Shown here in pieces: positions 42,255 to 51,047 of a stretch of DNA of 64,000 nucleotides. The notes beneath the pieces were generated by a model. That model made no database searches, was not told the origin of the DNA, and was given only the letters and a program-made list of their open reading frames with translations. The stretch's first letter is position 1, and the number at the start of each line of letters is the position of its first letter. Both the position numbers and the translations under genes were made by a program. This stretch comes from Streptomyces sp. NBC_00224 (lineage in GTDB: Bacteria; Actinomycetota; Actinomycetes; Streptomycetales; Streptomycetaceae), in NCBI RefSeq assembly GCF_041435195.1, contig NZ_CP108106.1, positions 3,286,001 to 3,350,000 of the forward strand, read 5' to 3'.

Positions 42255-43250
42255 ATGTCGAAGATCAAGCCCAGCAAGGGCGCGCCGTTCGCCCGGATCA
42301 TGGGCGTCGGCGGCTACCGGCCGACCCGGGTGGTTCCCAACGAGGTCATCCTGGAGAAGATCGACTCGTCCGACGAGTGGATCCGCTCCCGCTCCGGCAT
42401 CTCCACCCGGCACTGGGCCTCCGACGAGGAGACCGTGACGGCGATGTCGGTGGAGGCCGCGGGCAAGGCCATCGCGGACGCCGGTCTCACCCCCGAGCAG
42501 ATCGGCGGTGTGATCGTCTCCACGGTCTCGCACTTCAAGCAGACCCCGGCCGTCGCCACCGAGATCGCGGACAAGATCGGCGCCGTCAAGCCGGCCGCGT
42601 TCGACATCTCCGCGGGCTGCGCGGGCTTCGGCTACGGCCTGACCCTCGCCAAGGGCATGATCGTCGATGGTTCGGCGGAATACGTCCTCGTCATCGGCGT
42701 GGAGCGGCTCAGCGACCTGACCGACCTGGAGGACCGCGCGACGGCCTTCCTGTTCGGCGACGGCGCGGGCGCGGTCGTGGTCGGCCCCGCGGACGAGCCG
42801 GGCATCGCCCGTACCGTCTGGGGCTCCGAGGGCGACAAGTCCGAGACCATCAAGCAGACCGTGCCGTGGACGGAGTACGACAGCTCCGGCAAGTTCCCTG
42901 CGATCACGCAGGAGGGCCAGGCGGTGTTCCGCTGGGCCGTGTTCGAGATGGCGAAGGTCGCCCAGCAGGCGCTGGACGCGGCCGGAATCAGCGCGGACGA
43001 CCTGGACGTCTTCATTCCGCACCAGGCAAACATGCGGATCATCGACTCGATGGTGAAGACTCTCAAACTGCCGGAGCACGTCACGGTCGCCCGTGACGTG
43101 GAGACCACCGGCAACACCTCGGCCGCCTCGATCCCGCTCGCGATGGAGCGGCTCCTGGCGACCGGACAGGCGAAGAGCGGTGACACCGCGCTCGTCATCG
43201 GCTTCGGGGCGGGTCTCGTGTACGCCGCGACGGTCGTTACCCTCCCCTAG
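42255..43250 (+). CDS. fabH: Beta-ketoacyl-ACP synthase III
   Basis: 331 residues. Catalytic triad Cys near 122 (DISAGCAGFGYG), His near 256 (IPHQANMRI) and Asn near 287 (TGNTSAAS). It condenses an acyl-CoA primer with malonyl-ACP to start branched or straight fatty acids. ATG 42255 after AAGGAG. GVGGYRPTRVV and DEWIRSRSGISTR are typical of the actinomycete enzyme. Confidence 0.97.
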   Translation: MSKIKPSKGAPFARIMGVGGYRPTRVVPNEVILEKIDSSDEWIRSRSGISTRHWASDEETVTAMSVEAAGKAIADAGLTPEQIGGVIVSTVSHFKQTPAVATEIADKIGAVKPAAFDISAGCAGFGYGLTLAKGMIVDGSAEYVLVIGVERLSDLTDLEDRATAFLFGDGAGAVVVGPADEPGIARTVWGSEGDKSETIKQTVPWTEYDSSGKFPAITQEGQAVFRWAVFEMAKVAQQALDAAGISADDLDVFIPHQANMRIIDSMVKTLKLPEHVTVARDVETTGNTSAASIPLAMERLLATGQAKSGDTALVIGFGAGLVYAATVVTLP

Positions 43251-43306
43251 GCACACCGGATCTTCCGGATGCCCACAAACCCGTAAAAAAACCGAAGGAG
43301 CGCCAC

Positions 43307-43555
43307 ATGGCCGCCACCCAGGAAGAGATCGTCGAGGGTCTCGCCGAGATCGTCAACGAGATCGCCGGTATCCCCGTCGAGGACGTCCAGCTGGAGAAGT
43401 CCTTCACGGACGACCTGGACGTCGACTCGCTGTCCATGGTCGAGGTCGTCGTCGCCGCCGAAGAGCGCTTCGACGTCAAGATCCCGGACGACGACGTCAA
43501 GAACCTCAAGACCGTCGGCGACGCCGCGAGCTACATCCTGAAGCACCAGGTCTGA
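43307..43555 (+). CDS. acpP: Acyl carrier protein
   Basis: 82 residues, acidic four-helix ACP. The phosphopantetheine site is DDLDVDSLSMVEV with Ser near residue 41. ATG 43307 follows AAGGAG. It carries acyl chains for FabD/FabH/FabF in the same operon. Confidence 0.97.
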   Translation: MAATQEEIVEGLAEIVNEIAGIPVEDVQLEKSFTDDLDVDSLSMVEVVVAAEERFDVKIPDDDVKNLKTVGDAASYILKHQV

Positions 43556-43655
43556 TCCGGTATCCCCGGAATCAGTCCCGGACTCAGTTCCGCGTGACTG
43601 CCGCCACCCGGCGGTGGCGCCGCTGATCCCCCCTTACACCGTGGAGAAATTTCCT

Positions 43656-44918
43656 GTGAGCTCGACCAATCGCACCGTGGTCGTCACCGGTATCGGCGCA
43701 ACCACACCGCTGGGTGGCGACTCCGCCTCGACCTGGGAAGGTCTGCTGGCGGGCCGTTCCGGCGTCCGGCCCCTGGAGGGCGAGCGCTTCGCCGACCTCC
43801 CGGTCCGCATCGCCGCCACCGCCGCCGTCGACCCGGGCGAGGTACTGCCCCGCCCGCTCGCCCGCAAGCTGGACCGCTCGGCGCAGTTCGCGCTGATCGC
43901 GGCCAAGGAGGCGTGGGCCGACGCCGGCTACACCGCTCCCGCCGGTGAGGACCAGCCCGTCACGCCCGAGCGGCTCGGCACGGTCATCGCCTCCGGCATC
44001 GGCGGTGTGACCACCCTGCTCGACCAGTACGACGTGCTGAAGGAGAAGGGCGTACGCCGCGTCTCCCCGCACACCGTCCCGATGCTGATGCCGAACTCCC
44101 CCTCGGCCAACGTCGGTCTCGAAGTGAACGCCCGCGCGGGCGTCCACACCCCCGTCTCCGCCTGTGCGTCGGGCGCCGAGGCGATCGGCTACGCCGTGGA
44201 GATGATCCGCACCGGCCGCGCCGACGTCGTCGTCGCCGGCGGCACCGAGGCGGCCATCCACCCGCTGCCCGTCGCGGCGTTCGCCAACATGATGGCGATG
44301 TCCAAGAACAACGACCACCCCGAGCAGGCCTCGCGCCCGTACGACAAGGCTCGTGACGGCTTCGTCCTCGGCGAGGGCGCCGGAGTCGTCGTCCTGGAGT
44401 CGGCCGAGCACGCCGCCAAGCGCGGCGCCCGGGTCTACTGCGAGGTGCTCGGCCAGGGCCTGTCGGCCGACAGCCACCACATCGCGCAGCCCGAGCCGAC
44501 CGGCCGGGGTGTCGCGGCGGCCCTGCAGAACCTGCTGGACTCCACGGACCTCAAGCCGTCCGAGGTCGTCCACCTCAACGCGCACGCGACGTCCACCCCG
44601 CAGGGCGACATCGCCGAGATCAAGGCGCTGCGCAAGGTCCTCGGCGACGACATGGACCACATCGCGGTCTCCGCGACCAAGTCCATGACCGGGCACCTGC
44701 TCGGCGGCGCCGGCGGCATCGAGACCGTCGCGACGGTCCTGGCGCTGCACCACCGGGTCGCGCCCCCGACCATCAACCTCGACGACCTCGACGACGAGGT
44801 CGAGGCCGACATCGTCCGCGGCGAGCCGCGCGCGCTGCCCGCCGGGTCCATCGCTGCCATCAACAACTCGTTCGGGTTCGGCGGGCACAACGTCGTGCTG
44901 GCGTTCCGTTCCGTCTGA
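43656..44918 (+). CDS. fabF: Beta-ketoacyl-ACP synthase II
   Basis: 420 residues from GTG 43656 (SSTNRTVVVTGIGATTPLGG); the frame extends further upstream but GGAG 9 bases before the GTG and family start favour this. Catalytic Cys near 170 in VSACASGAEAIGY, His near 310 (LNAHATSTPQGD) and near 347 (SMTGHLLGGAGG), with NNSFGFGGHN at the end. It elongates acyl-ACP. A strong terminator closes the operon. Confidence 0.97.
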   Translation: MSSTNRTVVVTGIGATTPLGGDSASTWEGLLAGRSGVRPLEGERFADLPVRIAATAAVDPGEVLPRPLARKLDRSAQFALIAAKEAWADAGYTAPAGEDQPVTPERLGTVIASGIGGVTTLLDQYDVLKEKGVRRVSPHTVPMLMPNSPSANVGLEVNARAGVHTPVSACASGAEAIGYAVEMIRTGRADVVVAGGTEAAIHPLPVAAFANMMAMSKNNDHPEQASRPYDKARDGFVLGEGAGVVVLESAEHAAKRGARVYCEVLGQGLSADSHHIAQPEPTGRGVAAALQNLLDSTDLKPSEVVHLNAHATSTPQGDIAEIKALRKVLGDDMDHIAVSATKSMTGHLLGGAGGIETVATVLALHHRVAPPTINLDDLDDEVEADIVRGEPRALPAGSIAAINNSFGFGGHNVVLAFRSV

Positions 44919-44935
44919 GACGCGTATACGTAACC

Positions 44936-44970
44936 GGAAGGGCCCCCACCGAGCGGTGGGGGCCCTTTCC
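44936..44970. terminator. Bidirectional terminator of the fab operon
   Basis: Perfect arms GGAAGGGCCCCCACC / GGTGGGGGCCCTTTCC around GAGC between the convergent fabF and DUF3145 genes, with a T-run on the plus strand. Confidence 0.93.
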
Positions 44971-44995
44971 GTTACGCATCAGACCGTGGTGCGTG

Positions 44996-45490
44996 TCAGA
45001 CGACCTGGTGCAGCCACCTCACGGGCGCGCCCTCGCCCGCGTACCGGAACGGCTCCAGCTCGTCGTCCCAGGGCTTGCCGAGGAGGCGGGCGATCTCGGC
45101 CTCCAGATCGGTCTCACCCCGCACCGAGCGGGCGAGCGCGGCCCGCAGCCGGTCCTCGGGGATCAGGATGTCGCCGTGGATGCCGGTGACCGCGTGGAAG
45201 ATTCCCAGGTCGGGCGTGGCGCTGTAGCGCTCGCCCTCGGCCTTGGCGCACGGCTCCGCCGTGACCTCGAACCGCAGCATCTGCCATCCGCGCAGGGCGG
45301 ACGCGAGTTTGGAGGCGGTGCCGGGCTCGCCCTGCCAGGAGAACTCCGCTCTCCACGTGCCGGGCGAGGCGGGCTGGCGGATCCAGTCGAGCTGGACGCG
45401 CACACCGAGCACCCCCGCCACCGCCCACTCGACGTGCGGGCACAGCGCGCGGGGGGCGGAGTGGATGTACAGAACTCCACGTGTCGTCAC
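44996..45490 (-). CDS. DUF3145 domain-containing protein
   Basis: 164 residues. MTTRGVLYIHSAPRALCPHV, VRVQLDWIRQPASPGTWRAE and DLGIFHAVTGIHGDILIPED match DUF3145, an actinobacterial family of unknown function. GKPWDDELEPFRYAGEGAP ends the domain. Convergent with fabF; the same neighbourhood is recalled from other Streptomyces, but the role is unknown. Confidence 0.88.
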   Translation of the reverse strand: MTTRGVLYIHSAPRALCPHVEWAVAGVLGVRVQLDWIRQPASPGTWRAEFSWQGEPGTASKLASALRGWQMLRFEVTAEPCAKAEGERYSATPDLGIFHAVTGIHGDILIPEDRLRAALARSVRGETDLEAEIARLLGKPWDDELEPFRYAGEGAPVRWLHQVV

Positions 45491-45805
45491 CGGGACCTCC
45501 AGTGCGGTTCGAGGTTCGCCTTCCCCAGCGGCCTCGCGCCCCTACCGGTCCCGGTCAGGACAGCACCTGACATTCTGCCCCGGGGTTCAACAGTAAACAG
45601 CATCGGGAGTTAATCTCCTGAATGGGGACAGTATGTGACGTGATGTAATTTACCGGAGCCGTCTGGCGTGGTTCCTCTGGCTGGACGGGCCAAAGCTACC
45701 GCGCGGAGCAGACAGAAAGGTGTCGTACGGTCGGTCCTGAGCCCGGGAAACACGAAGCTTTCACCCGGCAGGACGCCAGTGGCACCCGAGGGAGGGGACC
45801 AGGGG
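45491..45805. other. Divergent promoter region between DUF3145 and SGNH lipoprotein genes
   Basis: 315 bases without a gene. The stretch 45590-45655 is AT-rich (GTTAATCTCC, TATGTGACGTGATGTAATTT) and probably holds both promoters. At 45738-45778 GTCCTG-CCCGG arms pair across a 16-base loop, a possible leader hairpin for the lipoprotein gene. No known riboswitch was recognised. Confidence 0.45.
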
Positions 45806-46732
45806 ATGGACCAGGGGACGTTGCCGACGCGCCGAAGCCGCCCCGCGCGGGGCCGCACCGCTGCCGCCGCCGCTCTCACGGCGCTCACTCTCGCCGTCAC
45901 GGCGGGGTGCACCAGCTCGGAACCACCGGCGGACCACCGCGCCGAAGCGGCCCCGAAGCCGTCACCGTCGCCCGCCCCCCGCTGGAACCCCCGCCCGGCG
46001 TCGATCGCCGCCGTGGGCGACTCCATCACCCGGGGCTTCGACGCCTGCATGGTCCTCTCCGACTGCCCCGAGGCGTCCTGGGCGACCGGCAGCGACTCGG
46101 GCGTCCAGTCGCTGGCGACCCGGCTGCTCGGCGCCGGGTCCGCGGCCGCCCGCAGCTGGAACTACGCGAAGACCGGCGCCCGGATGTCCGACATCCCGGC
46201 CCAGCTGACCCGGGCGGCTGCCCACCGCCCCGAGCTGGTCACGGTGATGGTCGGCGGCAACGACGCCTGCCGGGACTCGGTCGACGGCATGACGTCGGCG
46301 GCCGACTTCCGGGCGGGCTTCGAGACGTCCCTGCGCCGGCTGCGCACCACCCTGCCCAAGACCCAGGTGTACGTGTCGAGCGTGCCGGACCTCAAGCGCC
46401 TCTGGTCGGAAGGGCGGGGCAACGCTCTGGGCAAGCGGATCTGGAAGCTGGGCATCTGCCAGTCCATGTTGAGTGACGCGGACGATCTGGGGGCGGCGGC
46501 GGGCGAGCGGCGCGACGCGGTGTACGAGCGGGTGGTGGCGTACAACAAGGCGCTGAAGGACGTGTGCGCGAAGGACCGTTACTGCCGTTACGACGGCGGC
46601 GCGGTCTTCGACTACCGCTTCACCGACGACCAGCTGAGCCACTGGGACTGGTTCCACCCCAGCAAGGACGGGCAGGGCCGGCTGGCGGAGATCGCGTACC
46701 GCAATGTGACGGCGGCGGGGCCGCCGCGGTAG
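45806..46732 (+). CDS. SGNH/GDSL hydrolase lipoprotein
   Basis: 308 residues from ATG 45806 with GGAGGGG upstream. Basic N-terminus, hydrophobic core and lipobox LAVTAGC give a lipidated Cys near residue 35, then a Pro/Ser linker. SGNH blocks: AAVGDSITRGFD (Ser), YAKTGAR (Gly), MVGGNDACRDSVDG (Asn) and DWFHPSKDGQ (Asp/His). Likely an exported esterase or lipase. Four further Cys in the mature part may form disulfides. Confidence 0.9.
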   Translation: MDQGTLPTRRSRPARGRTAAAAALTALTLAVTAGCTSSEPPADHRAEAAPKPSPSPAPRWNPRPASIAAVGDSITRGFDACMVLSDCPEASWATGSDSGVQSLATRLLGAGSAAARSWNYAKTGARMSDIPAQLTRAAAHRPELVTVMVGGNDACRDSVDGMTSAADFRAGFETSLRRLRTTLPKTQVYVSSVPDLKRLWSEGRGNALGKRIWKLGICQSMLSDADDLGAAAGERRDAVYERVVAYNKALKDVCAKDRYCRYDGGAVFDYRFTDDQLSHWDWFHPSKDGQGRLAEIAYRNVTAAGPPR

Positions 46733-46855
46733 GACGGTGCCCGGCCGTCGGCGGCTGGATACCTCCCCTTACCCTCCCGTAACTCCGAGCCCCCCTGTTC
46801 ACACGGGAGTTCCTTCTCGATACTGGCCGCCCAGGCCTCGACGGAAGGATGCGCG

Positions 46856-48172
46856 GTGGTACGTGGACGGCGTGTACGGGTGGCACGGCTGGCCCTGCTG
46901 GTCGCTTCGATGACGTTCGGCGCGGTGCTCGCGCCGGTCCCGGCGCAGGCGCAGGCCCCGGCCGCGACGGGGGCGCCGCCGACCGTGGAGGAACGGCGCC
47001 TGGACCTGGCCGTACCGCAGGAGATACTGCGGCGCTCCGGGTTCGACGGCGTGGCCCCGGAGTTCGCGCGCGAGCTGCGCGGCGTACGGTCCTACCGCGA
47101 GGCCGAGCAGCTGGTCGCCCGCGAGGGCGCGGGGCTGTGGCGGCGCGCCGTGGACCGGGCGCAGGGGCGCGGCCCGGCGGGCGGCGACCTGTCCCGGGAC
47201 GACGACCGGCCGCTGTACTGGGCGCGGCTGGGGATGACACGGGAACTGCGGGGCTGGGAGCCGGGGTTCGAGCTGTCGGCGGCGCGGCGGTCGGCGCTGC
47301 TCGACCGCCTGGAGCGGGGATCAAGGGGCCAGAACTCGATCACGTACGGGTCGGGCACGGGCTACAAGCGCGTCCTGGTCACCGGCTTCGACCCCTTCAC
47401 GCTCGACCGGGACATCCGGATCAGCAACCCGTCGGGCGCGACGGCGCTGGCGCTCGACGGGACGTGGATACGTACGGCCGCCGGGCCCGCCCGGATCGAG
47501 ACGGCCATGTTCCCCGTCCGCTGGGACGACTTCGCGGCGGGCACGGTCGAGCGGACGCTGCGGCCGGTGCTGCCGCAGGTCGACCTGTTCACCACGGTGA
47601 GCCAGGGGCGGATCGGGCGGATCGACGTCGAGCGGTTCAACGGGGCGTGGCGGGGCGGGTTCCCGGACAACGAGAACGTGTCGCGGACGGAGCAGGTGCC
47701 GGTGTCCGACCCGGCGAGCCAGCCGCAGTGGACGACGACGACGCTGCCGTACCAGGCGATCGTGGCGGCCCGGACGGGGCCGTACCCCGTGTACGACCAC
47801 ACGTCGGTGACGGAGGTTCCGGCGGGCGGGACGGGGCCGGTGGTACGGGACTCCGGCCCGACGCCGGGCTCTGTGGCGCGGGCGGGGGGTGGGGGTGACT
47901 ACCTCTCCAACGAGATCGCGTACCGGGCGACGCTGCTGCGGGACCGGCTGGGGCTTTCGATCCCCGGGGGGCATGTCCACACCCCGGTGCTCCAGTTCGC
48001 GCCCGACAACGCGGATCCGTCGACGGGTTCGATCACGGATCCGGAGTTCGTGCGGAACCGGGGGGAGATTGTGGGGCAGGTACGGGCGATCGTGGCTACG
48101 GCGGTTGGTTCCCCCACCCCGCCCCTTCCCGCTGTGACATTTGCGGCTCCGCCGCGTGGCCTCCGGGGGTAG
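46856..48172 (+). CDS. Secreted pyroglutamyl-peptidase-fold protein, nucleophile Cys replaced by Ser
   Basis: 438 residues from GTG 46856 after GGAAGGA. Signal peptide ends at AQAQA (about 33). A helical region of about 110 residues precedes a peptidase C15 domain: RVLVTGFDPFTLDRDIRISN, NPSGATAL, FTTVSQGR and GHVHTPVLQF (His). The position that normally reads YVCN is GDYLSNEIAYR, so the catalytic Cys is Ser. The last ~20 residues (SPTPPLP and beyond) are encoded by genomic repeats. Family assignment is solid; activity is doubtful. Confidence 0.82.
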   Translation: MVRGRRVRVARLALLVASMTFGAVLAPVPAQAQAPAATGAPPTVEERRLDLAVPQEILRRSGFDGVAPEFARELRGVRSYREAEQLVAREGAGLWRRAVDRAQGRGPAGGDLSRDDDRPLYWARLGMTRELRGWEPGFELSAARRSALLDRLERGSRGQNSITYGSGTGYKRVLVTGFDPFTLDRDIRISNPSGATALALDGTWIRTAAGPARIETAMFPVRWDDFAAGTVERTLRPVLPQVDLFTTVSQGRIGRIDVERFNGAWRGGFPDNENVSRTEQVPVSDPASQPQWTTTTLPYQAIVAARTGPYPVYDHTSVTEVPAGGTGPVVRDSGPTPGSVARAGGGGDYLSNEIAYRATLLRDRLGLSIPGGHVHTPVLQFAPDNADPSTGSITDPEFVRNRGEIVGQVRAIVATAVGSPTPPLPAVTFAAPPRGLRG

Positions 48173-48199
48173 GTGGCTCTGCAGGCCGCCTGTGGCTGG

Positions 48200-48268
48200 T
48201 CGCGCAGTTCCCCGCGCCCCTTGAATGCCGCTGCGCGGCATCTTCAGGGGCGCGGGGAACTGCGCGAG
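48200..48268. repeat. Family A inverted repeat pair
   Basis: Left arm TCGCGCAGTTCCCCGCGCCC and its complement at 48246-48268 flank a smaller palindrome (GCCGCTGCGCGGC). It lies between convergent genes and would act as a bidirectional terminator. Confidence 0.88.
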
Positions 48269-48314
48269 CAACCCAGCACGGTCCGCGGACAAGGAACCCA
48301 GGCCGCCCGCCAGA

Positions 48315-48342
48315 GGGCTTTCGGGAAGGGGCGGGGTGGGGG
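48315..48342. repeat. Family D repeat
   Basis: GGGCTTTCGGGAAGGGGCGG followed by GGTGGGGG, ending at the stop of the minus-strand dehydrogenase gene. Same unit, opposite orientation, at 39152-39180. Confidence 0.75.
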
Positions 48343-49155
48343 TCAATCCCGGAGGGACGACAGGTCCGCCCCGGCCAGATCCCCCCGCCCCACCAACACC
48401 TCCCGCACCGCCTCCAACACCGGCAACCCACCCACCCCCGTCGCCAACGCCACATCCTTCGCCGCCAGCTCCACGGGGAAGTGCGCCTCCGTCGCGAACG
48501 CCCGCCCCACCAGGGGCCCCATCGGGCTCGCCGCCAGCGCCGAACGCGTCAGCGACGCCGGCAGGCCGAGCGCCGTGGCCAAGCGGAGGGACTCGGCCAC
48601 CAGGGCCACCCCGCCGATCACCGCGCTGATCAGGACCAGTTTGAGCGCCGCCCCCGTACCCACCTCACCGCATCGCGTCACCGACCCCAGCTCGGCCAGC
48701 AGGCCGTCCACCGAAGCCGTCTCGCCGCCCGCCAGGATGAGGAGTTCGCCCGTCGCGGCCCGGTCCACGCTTCCCATCACCGGCGCGTCGATGAACGCGA
48801 CGCCGTCGGGGAGCCGGGACGCCAGTTCGCGGACCGTGTCCGGGCCGACCGTCGACGTGTCGATCCACGTCGTCCCCGCCCGCAGCGCCGGAACCACCGC
48901 GTCCGCCACGGCGAGCGCCGCCGCCGGGTCCGCCAGCATCGTGATGACCACGTCCGCCTCGCGGACCGCCTCGGCGGGGGTCGCCGCGGCCACGGCCCCC
49001 TCGGCCACCAGCGCCTCCGCCTTGCTCGCCGTACGGTTCCAGACCGTCAGCCCATGCCCCGCCGCGAGCAGCCGACGAGCCATCGGCGCCCCCATGTTGC
49101 CCAGCCCCAGAAACGCGACCCGCTGAACGTTCGTCTTTGTCGTCTCGGTGTTCAT
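48343..49155 (-). CDS. NAD(P)-dependent oxidoreductase, 3-hydroxyisobutyrate dehydrogenase-like
   Basis: 270 residues. Rossmann start VAFLGLGNMGAPMARRLLAA, ADVVITMLADPAAA, FIDAPVMGSVDRAATGELLI (substrate-binding region) and GTGAALKLVLISAVIGGVAL with the catalytic Lys. Fits the beta-hydroxyacid dehydrogenase/imine reductase group; the substrate cannot be told. Divergent from the LysR gene with about 58 bases between starts, suggesting LysR control. Confidence 0.88.
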   Translation of the reverse strand: MNTETTKTNVQRVAFLGLGNMGAPMARRLLAAGHGLTVWNRTASKAEALVAEGAVAAATPAEAVREADVVITMLADPAAALAVADAVVPALRAGTTWIDTSTVGPDTVRELASRLPDGVAFIDAPVMGSVDRAATGELLILAGGETASVDGLLAELGSVTRCGEVGTGAALKLVLISAVIGGVALVAESLRLATALGLPASLTRSALAASPMGPLVGRAFATEAHFPVELAAKDVALATGVGGLPVLEAVREVLVGRGDLAGADLSSLRD

Positions 49156-49213
49156 GGGACGACCGTACGAACCCCGCCACCCATGCCACAAGCGAATGTC
49201 TAGCATGGCAGCC

Positions 49214-50140
49214 ATGAGCTCCCCGCATGCCACTACCCACAGCCTCTACGACGTCTTCCTCCGCGTCGCCTCCGACGGCTCCTTCACCGCCGCCGCCCAG
49301 GCCCTCGGCTACACCCAGTCCGCCGTCTCGCGGCAAGTCCAGGCGCTGGAGGACGAGTTGGGGAGCGTGCTCTTCGACCGGCTGGCGCGGGGGGTCCGGC
49401 TCACCGAGGCGGGGCGGGTGCTGGTGCCGCACGCCGAGGCCGTACGGGACCGGCTCGCCGCCGCCCGTGCCGAGCTCTCCGCGCTGCGCACACTCGACGG
49501 CGGGCTGCTGCGCGTGGGGGCGTTCTCGACCGCCGACGCCGCGCTGCTCCCCCGCGCCCTCGCCGCGTTCCGGCGCCGCCACCCCGGGGTGACCCTCGCC
49601 CGTACCGAAGGGCCATCCGTCAAGCACCTCGGGCTGCTCGCCGCCGGGGAGTTGGACATCGCCGTGGTCAGCGCCACCGCCGGGCGCGCCCTCGACGGCT
49701 GTGCGCTGCGGCATCTGCTCGACGAGCCGATGTTCGTGGCGATGCCGCAGGACCACCCGCTGGCGGGCCGGAAGCGGCTGCGGCTGGCCGAGCTCGCCGA
49801 CGAGGAGTGGGTCGCGGGCAGCACGCGGCCGGAGGACACGTTGATGCGGCCGGTGCTGGAAGCCGGGTTCCGGCCGCGTACGACCCTCGTCGTACGGGAC
49901 TGGATCGCCAAGCAGGGCTTCGTCGCGGCCGGGCTCGGCGTCACGCTGCTGCCCGCCCTCGCCGCCGACTCGGTCCGCGCCGACATCGTGCTCGTCCCCG
50001 TGCACCCGGACGACGTACCGCACCGCGCGGTCTACGCGGCGACCCCGCACGGCCGCGCCGACTCCCCGGCCGTGGCCGCCTTCCTGACCGAACTCCGGTC
50101 GGCGGCGCGGCAGATCACCCCGCCGTCGAGCCGCCCATAG
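49214..50140 (+). CDS. LysR-family transcriptional regulator
   Basis: 308 residues. Helix-turn-helix VFLRVASDGSFTAAAQALGY plus QSAVSRQVQALEDELGSVLF at about 12-50, then a periplasmic-binding-protein-like effector domain (LLRVGAFSTADAALLPRALA to the end). ATG 49214 lies 7 bases after TAGCAT, fitting a leaderless mRNA; ATG 49205 is an alternative. Divergent from the dehydrogenase it probably regulates. Its 3' end overlaps the convergent EI24 gene by 26 bases. Confidence 0.92.
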   Translation: MSSPHATTHSLYDVFLRVASDGSFTAAAQALGYTQSAVSRQVQALEDELGSVLFDRLARGVRLTEAGRVLVPHAEAVRDRLAAARAELSALRTLDGGLLRVGAFSTADAALLPRALAAFRRRHPGVTLARTEGPSVKHLGLLAAGELDIAVVSATAGRALDGCALRHLLDEPMFVAMPQDHPLAGRKRLRLAELADEEWVAGSTRPEDTLMRPVLEAGFRPRTTLVVRDWIAKQGFVAAGLGVTLLPALAADSVRADIVLVPVHPDDVPHRAVYAATPHGRADSPAVAAFLTELRSAARQITPPSSRP

Positions 50141-50918
50141 GTGCCGACTCCGGCTCCGGCTCCGGCCGCGAGTCCGCCGTCTCGTCCAGCAGGTCCCGCA
50201 CCATCAGCGTCGCCCCCGCCACCGCCCCCGGCATCAGGAACACCGCCACGAACGGCACCAGGAACGCCAGCGTCAGCGGGACGCCGAAGCCGAGGACGAG
50301 CAGGCGGCGCGTACGCAGCAGGGCGAGGCGATCCGCCAGCTCCACTCTCCGGCGCTGGAGCGCCACCGCCGTCAGCTCCTCGGTGAGGAAGAAGCCGGAG
50401 ACGCAGAAGCCGATCGCGGGGACCACCGTCTGGCCGATCACCGGCACGAAGCCGAGGGCGAAGAGGAGGACGCCGTACAGGACGACGCGCGTCAGGACGC
50501 GTACGGAGTCACGGGCGGAGATCCACAGCTCACGCCAGAGCGGCAGGCCGGACTCCGGTGCCTCGCCGCCGCTCTCCGCGCGGTCGACGTCCTCGGACAG
50601 CTTCTCGTAGAAGGGCTGGCCGACCAGGAGCGTCACCGCCGTGAAGGTGATCACCGCCAGGAACAGGCCCATCGCGAAGACCAGCGCCGTCAGGAAGCCC
50701 CGGAACAGGCTCAGCCACGGCGAGGACCAGCCGTCGGCGAACGGGGTCGCCCAGTCGACGAAGTCGTCCGCCCCGTAGCCGAGCCCGGTCAGCGCCGCCG
50801 CGTACAGGACCAGGGTGACCAGGCCGGGCAGCAGTCCGACCCCCAGGGACCGGCCGTGGCCGGTGACCCATCGCTGCCCTTTGACCAGATAACCGAAGCC
50901 CGCCCCGAGATCACGCAT
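50115..50918 (-). CDS. EI24 domain-containing membrane protein
   Basis: 267 residues with four to five membrane segments: SLGVGLLPGLVTLVLYAAAL, LTALVFAMGLFLAVITFTAV, YGVLLFALGFVPVIGQTVVP and GVPLTLAFLVPFVAVFLMPG. GQPFYEKLSEDVDRA is the conserved EI24/CysZ loop. It belongs to the CysZ/EI24 family (sulfate uptake or ER-type membrane proteins), with no sulfur genes nearby. The tail is Glu/Pro-rich. Confidence 0.85.
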   Translation of the reverse strand: MRDLGAGFGYLVKGQRWVTGHGRSLGVGLLPGLVTLVLYAAALTGLGYGADDFVDWATPFADGWSSPWLSLFRGFLTALVFAMGLFLAVITFTAVTLLVGQPFYEKLSEDVDRAESGGEAPESGLPLWRELWISARDSVRVLTRVVLYGVLLFALGFVPVIGQTVVPAIGFCVSGFFLTEELTAVALQRRRVELADRLALLRTRRLLVLGFGVPLTLAFLVPFVAVFLMPGAVAGATLMVRDLLDETADSRPEPEPESAPMGGSTAG

Positions 50919-50981
50919 GGCCGAACTCTATCGGCCGGTAACCGCCCCTCTCGTACGGGAGTTCCCCGCTCCGGAACACGG

Positions 50982-51020
50982 CGAAGGGCCGCACCCCGCC
51001 GTGCCGGGTGCGGCCCTTCG
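50982..51020 (-). terminator. Terminator hairpin after ohr
   Basis: Arms CGAAGGGCCGCACCC / GGGTGCGGCCCTTCG around a 9-base loop, 27 bases beyond the ohr stop. Confidence 0.9.
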
Positions 51021-51047
51021 TACGGACGTCGGGCGACCGTGGGGCCG

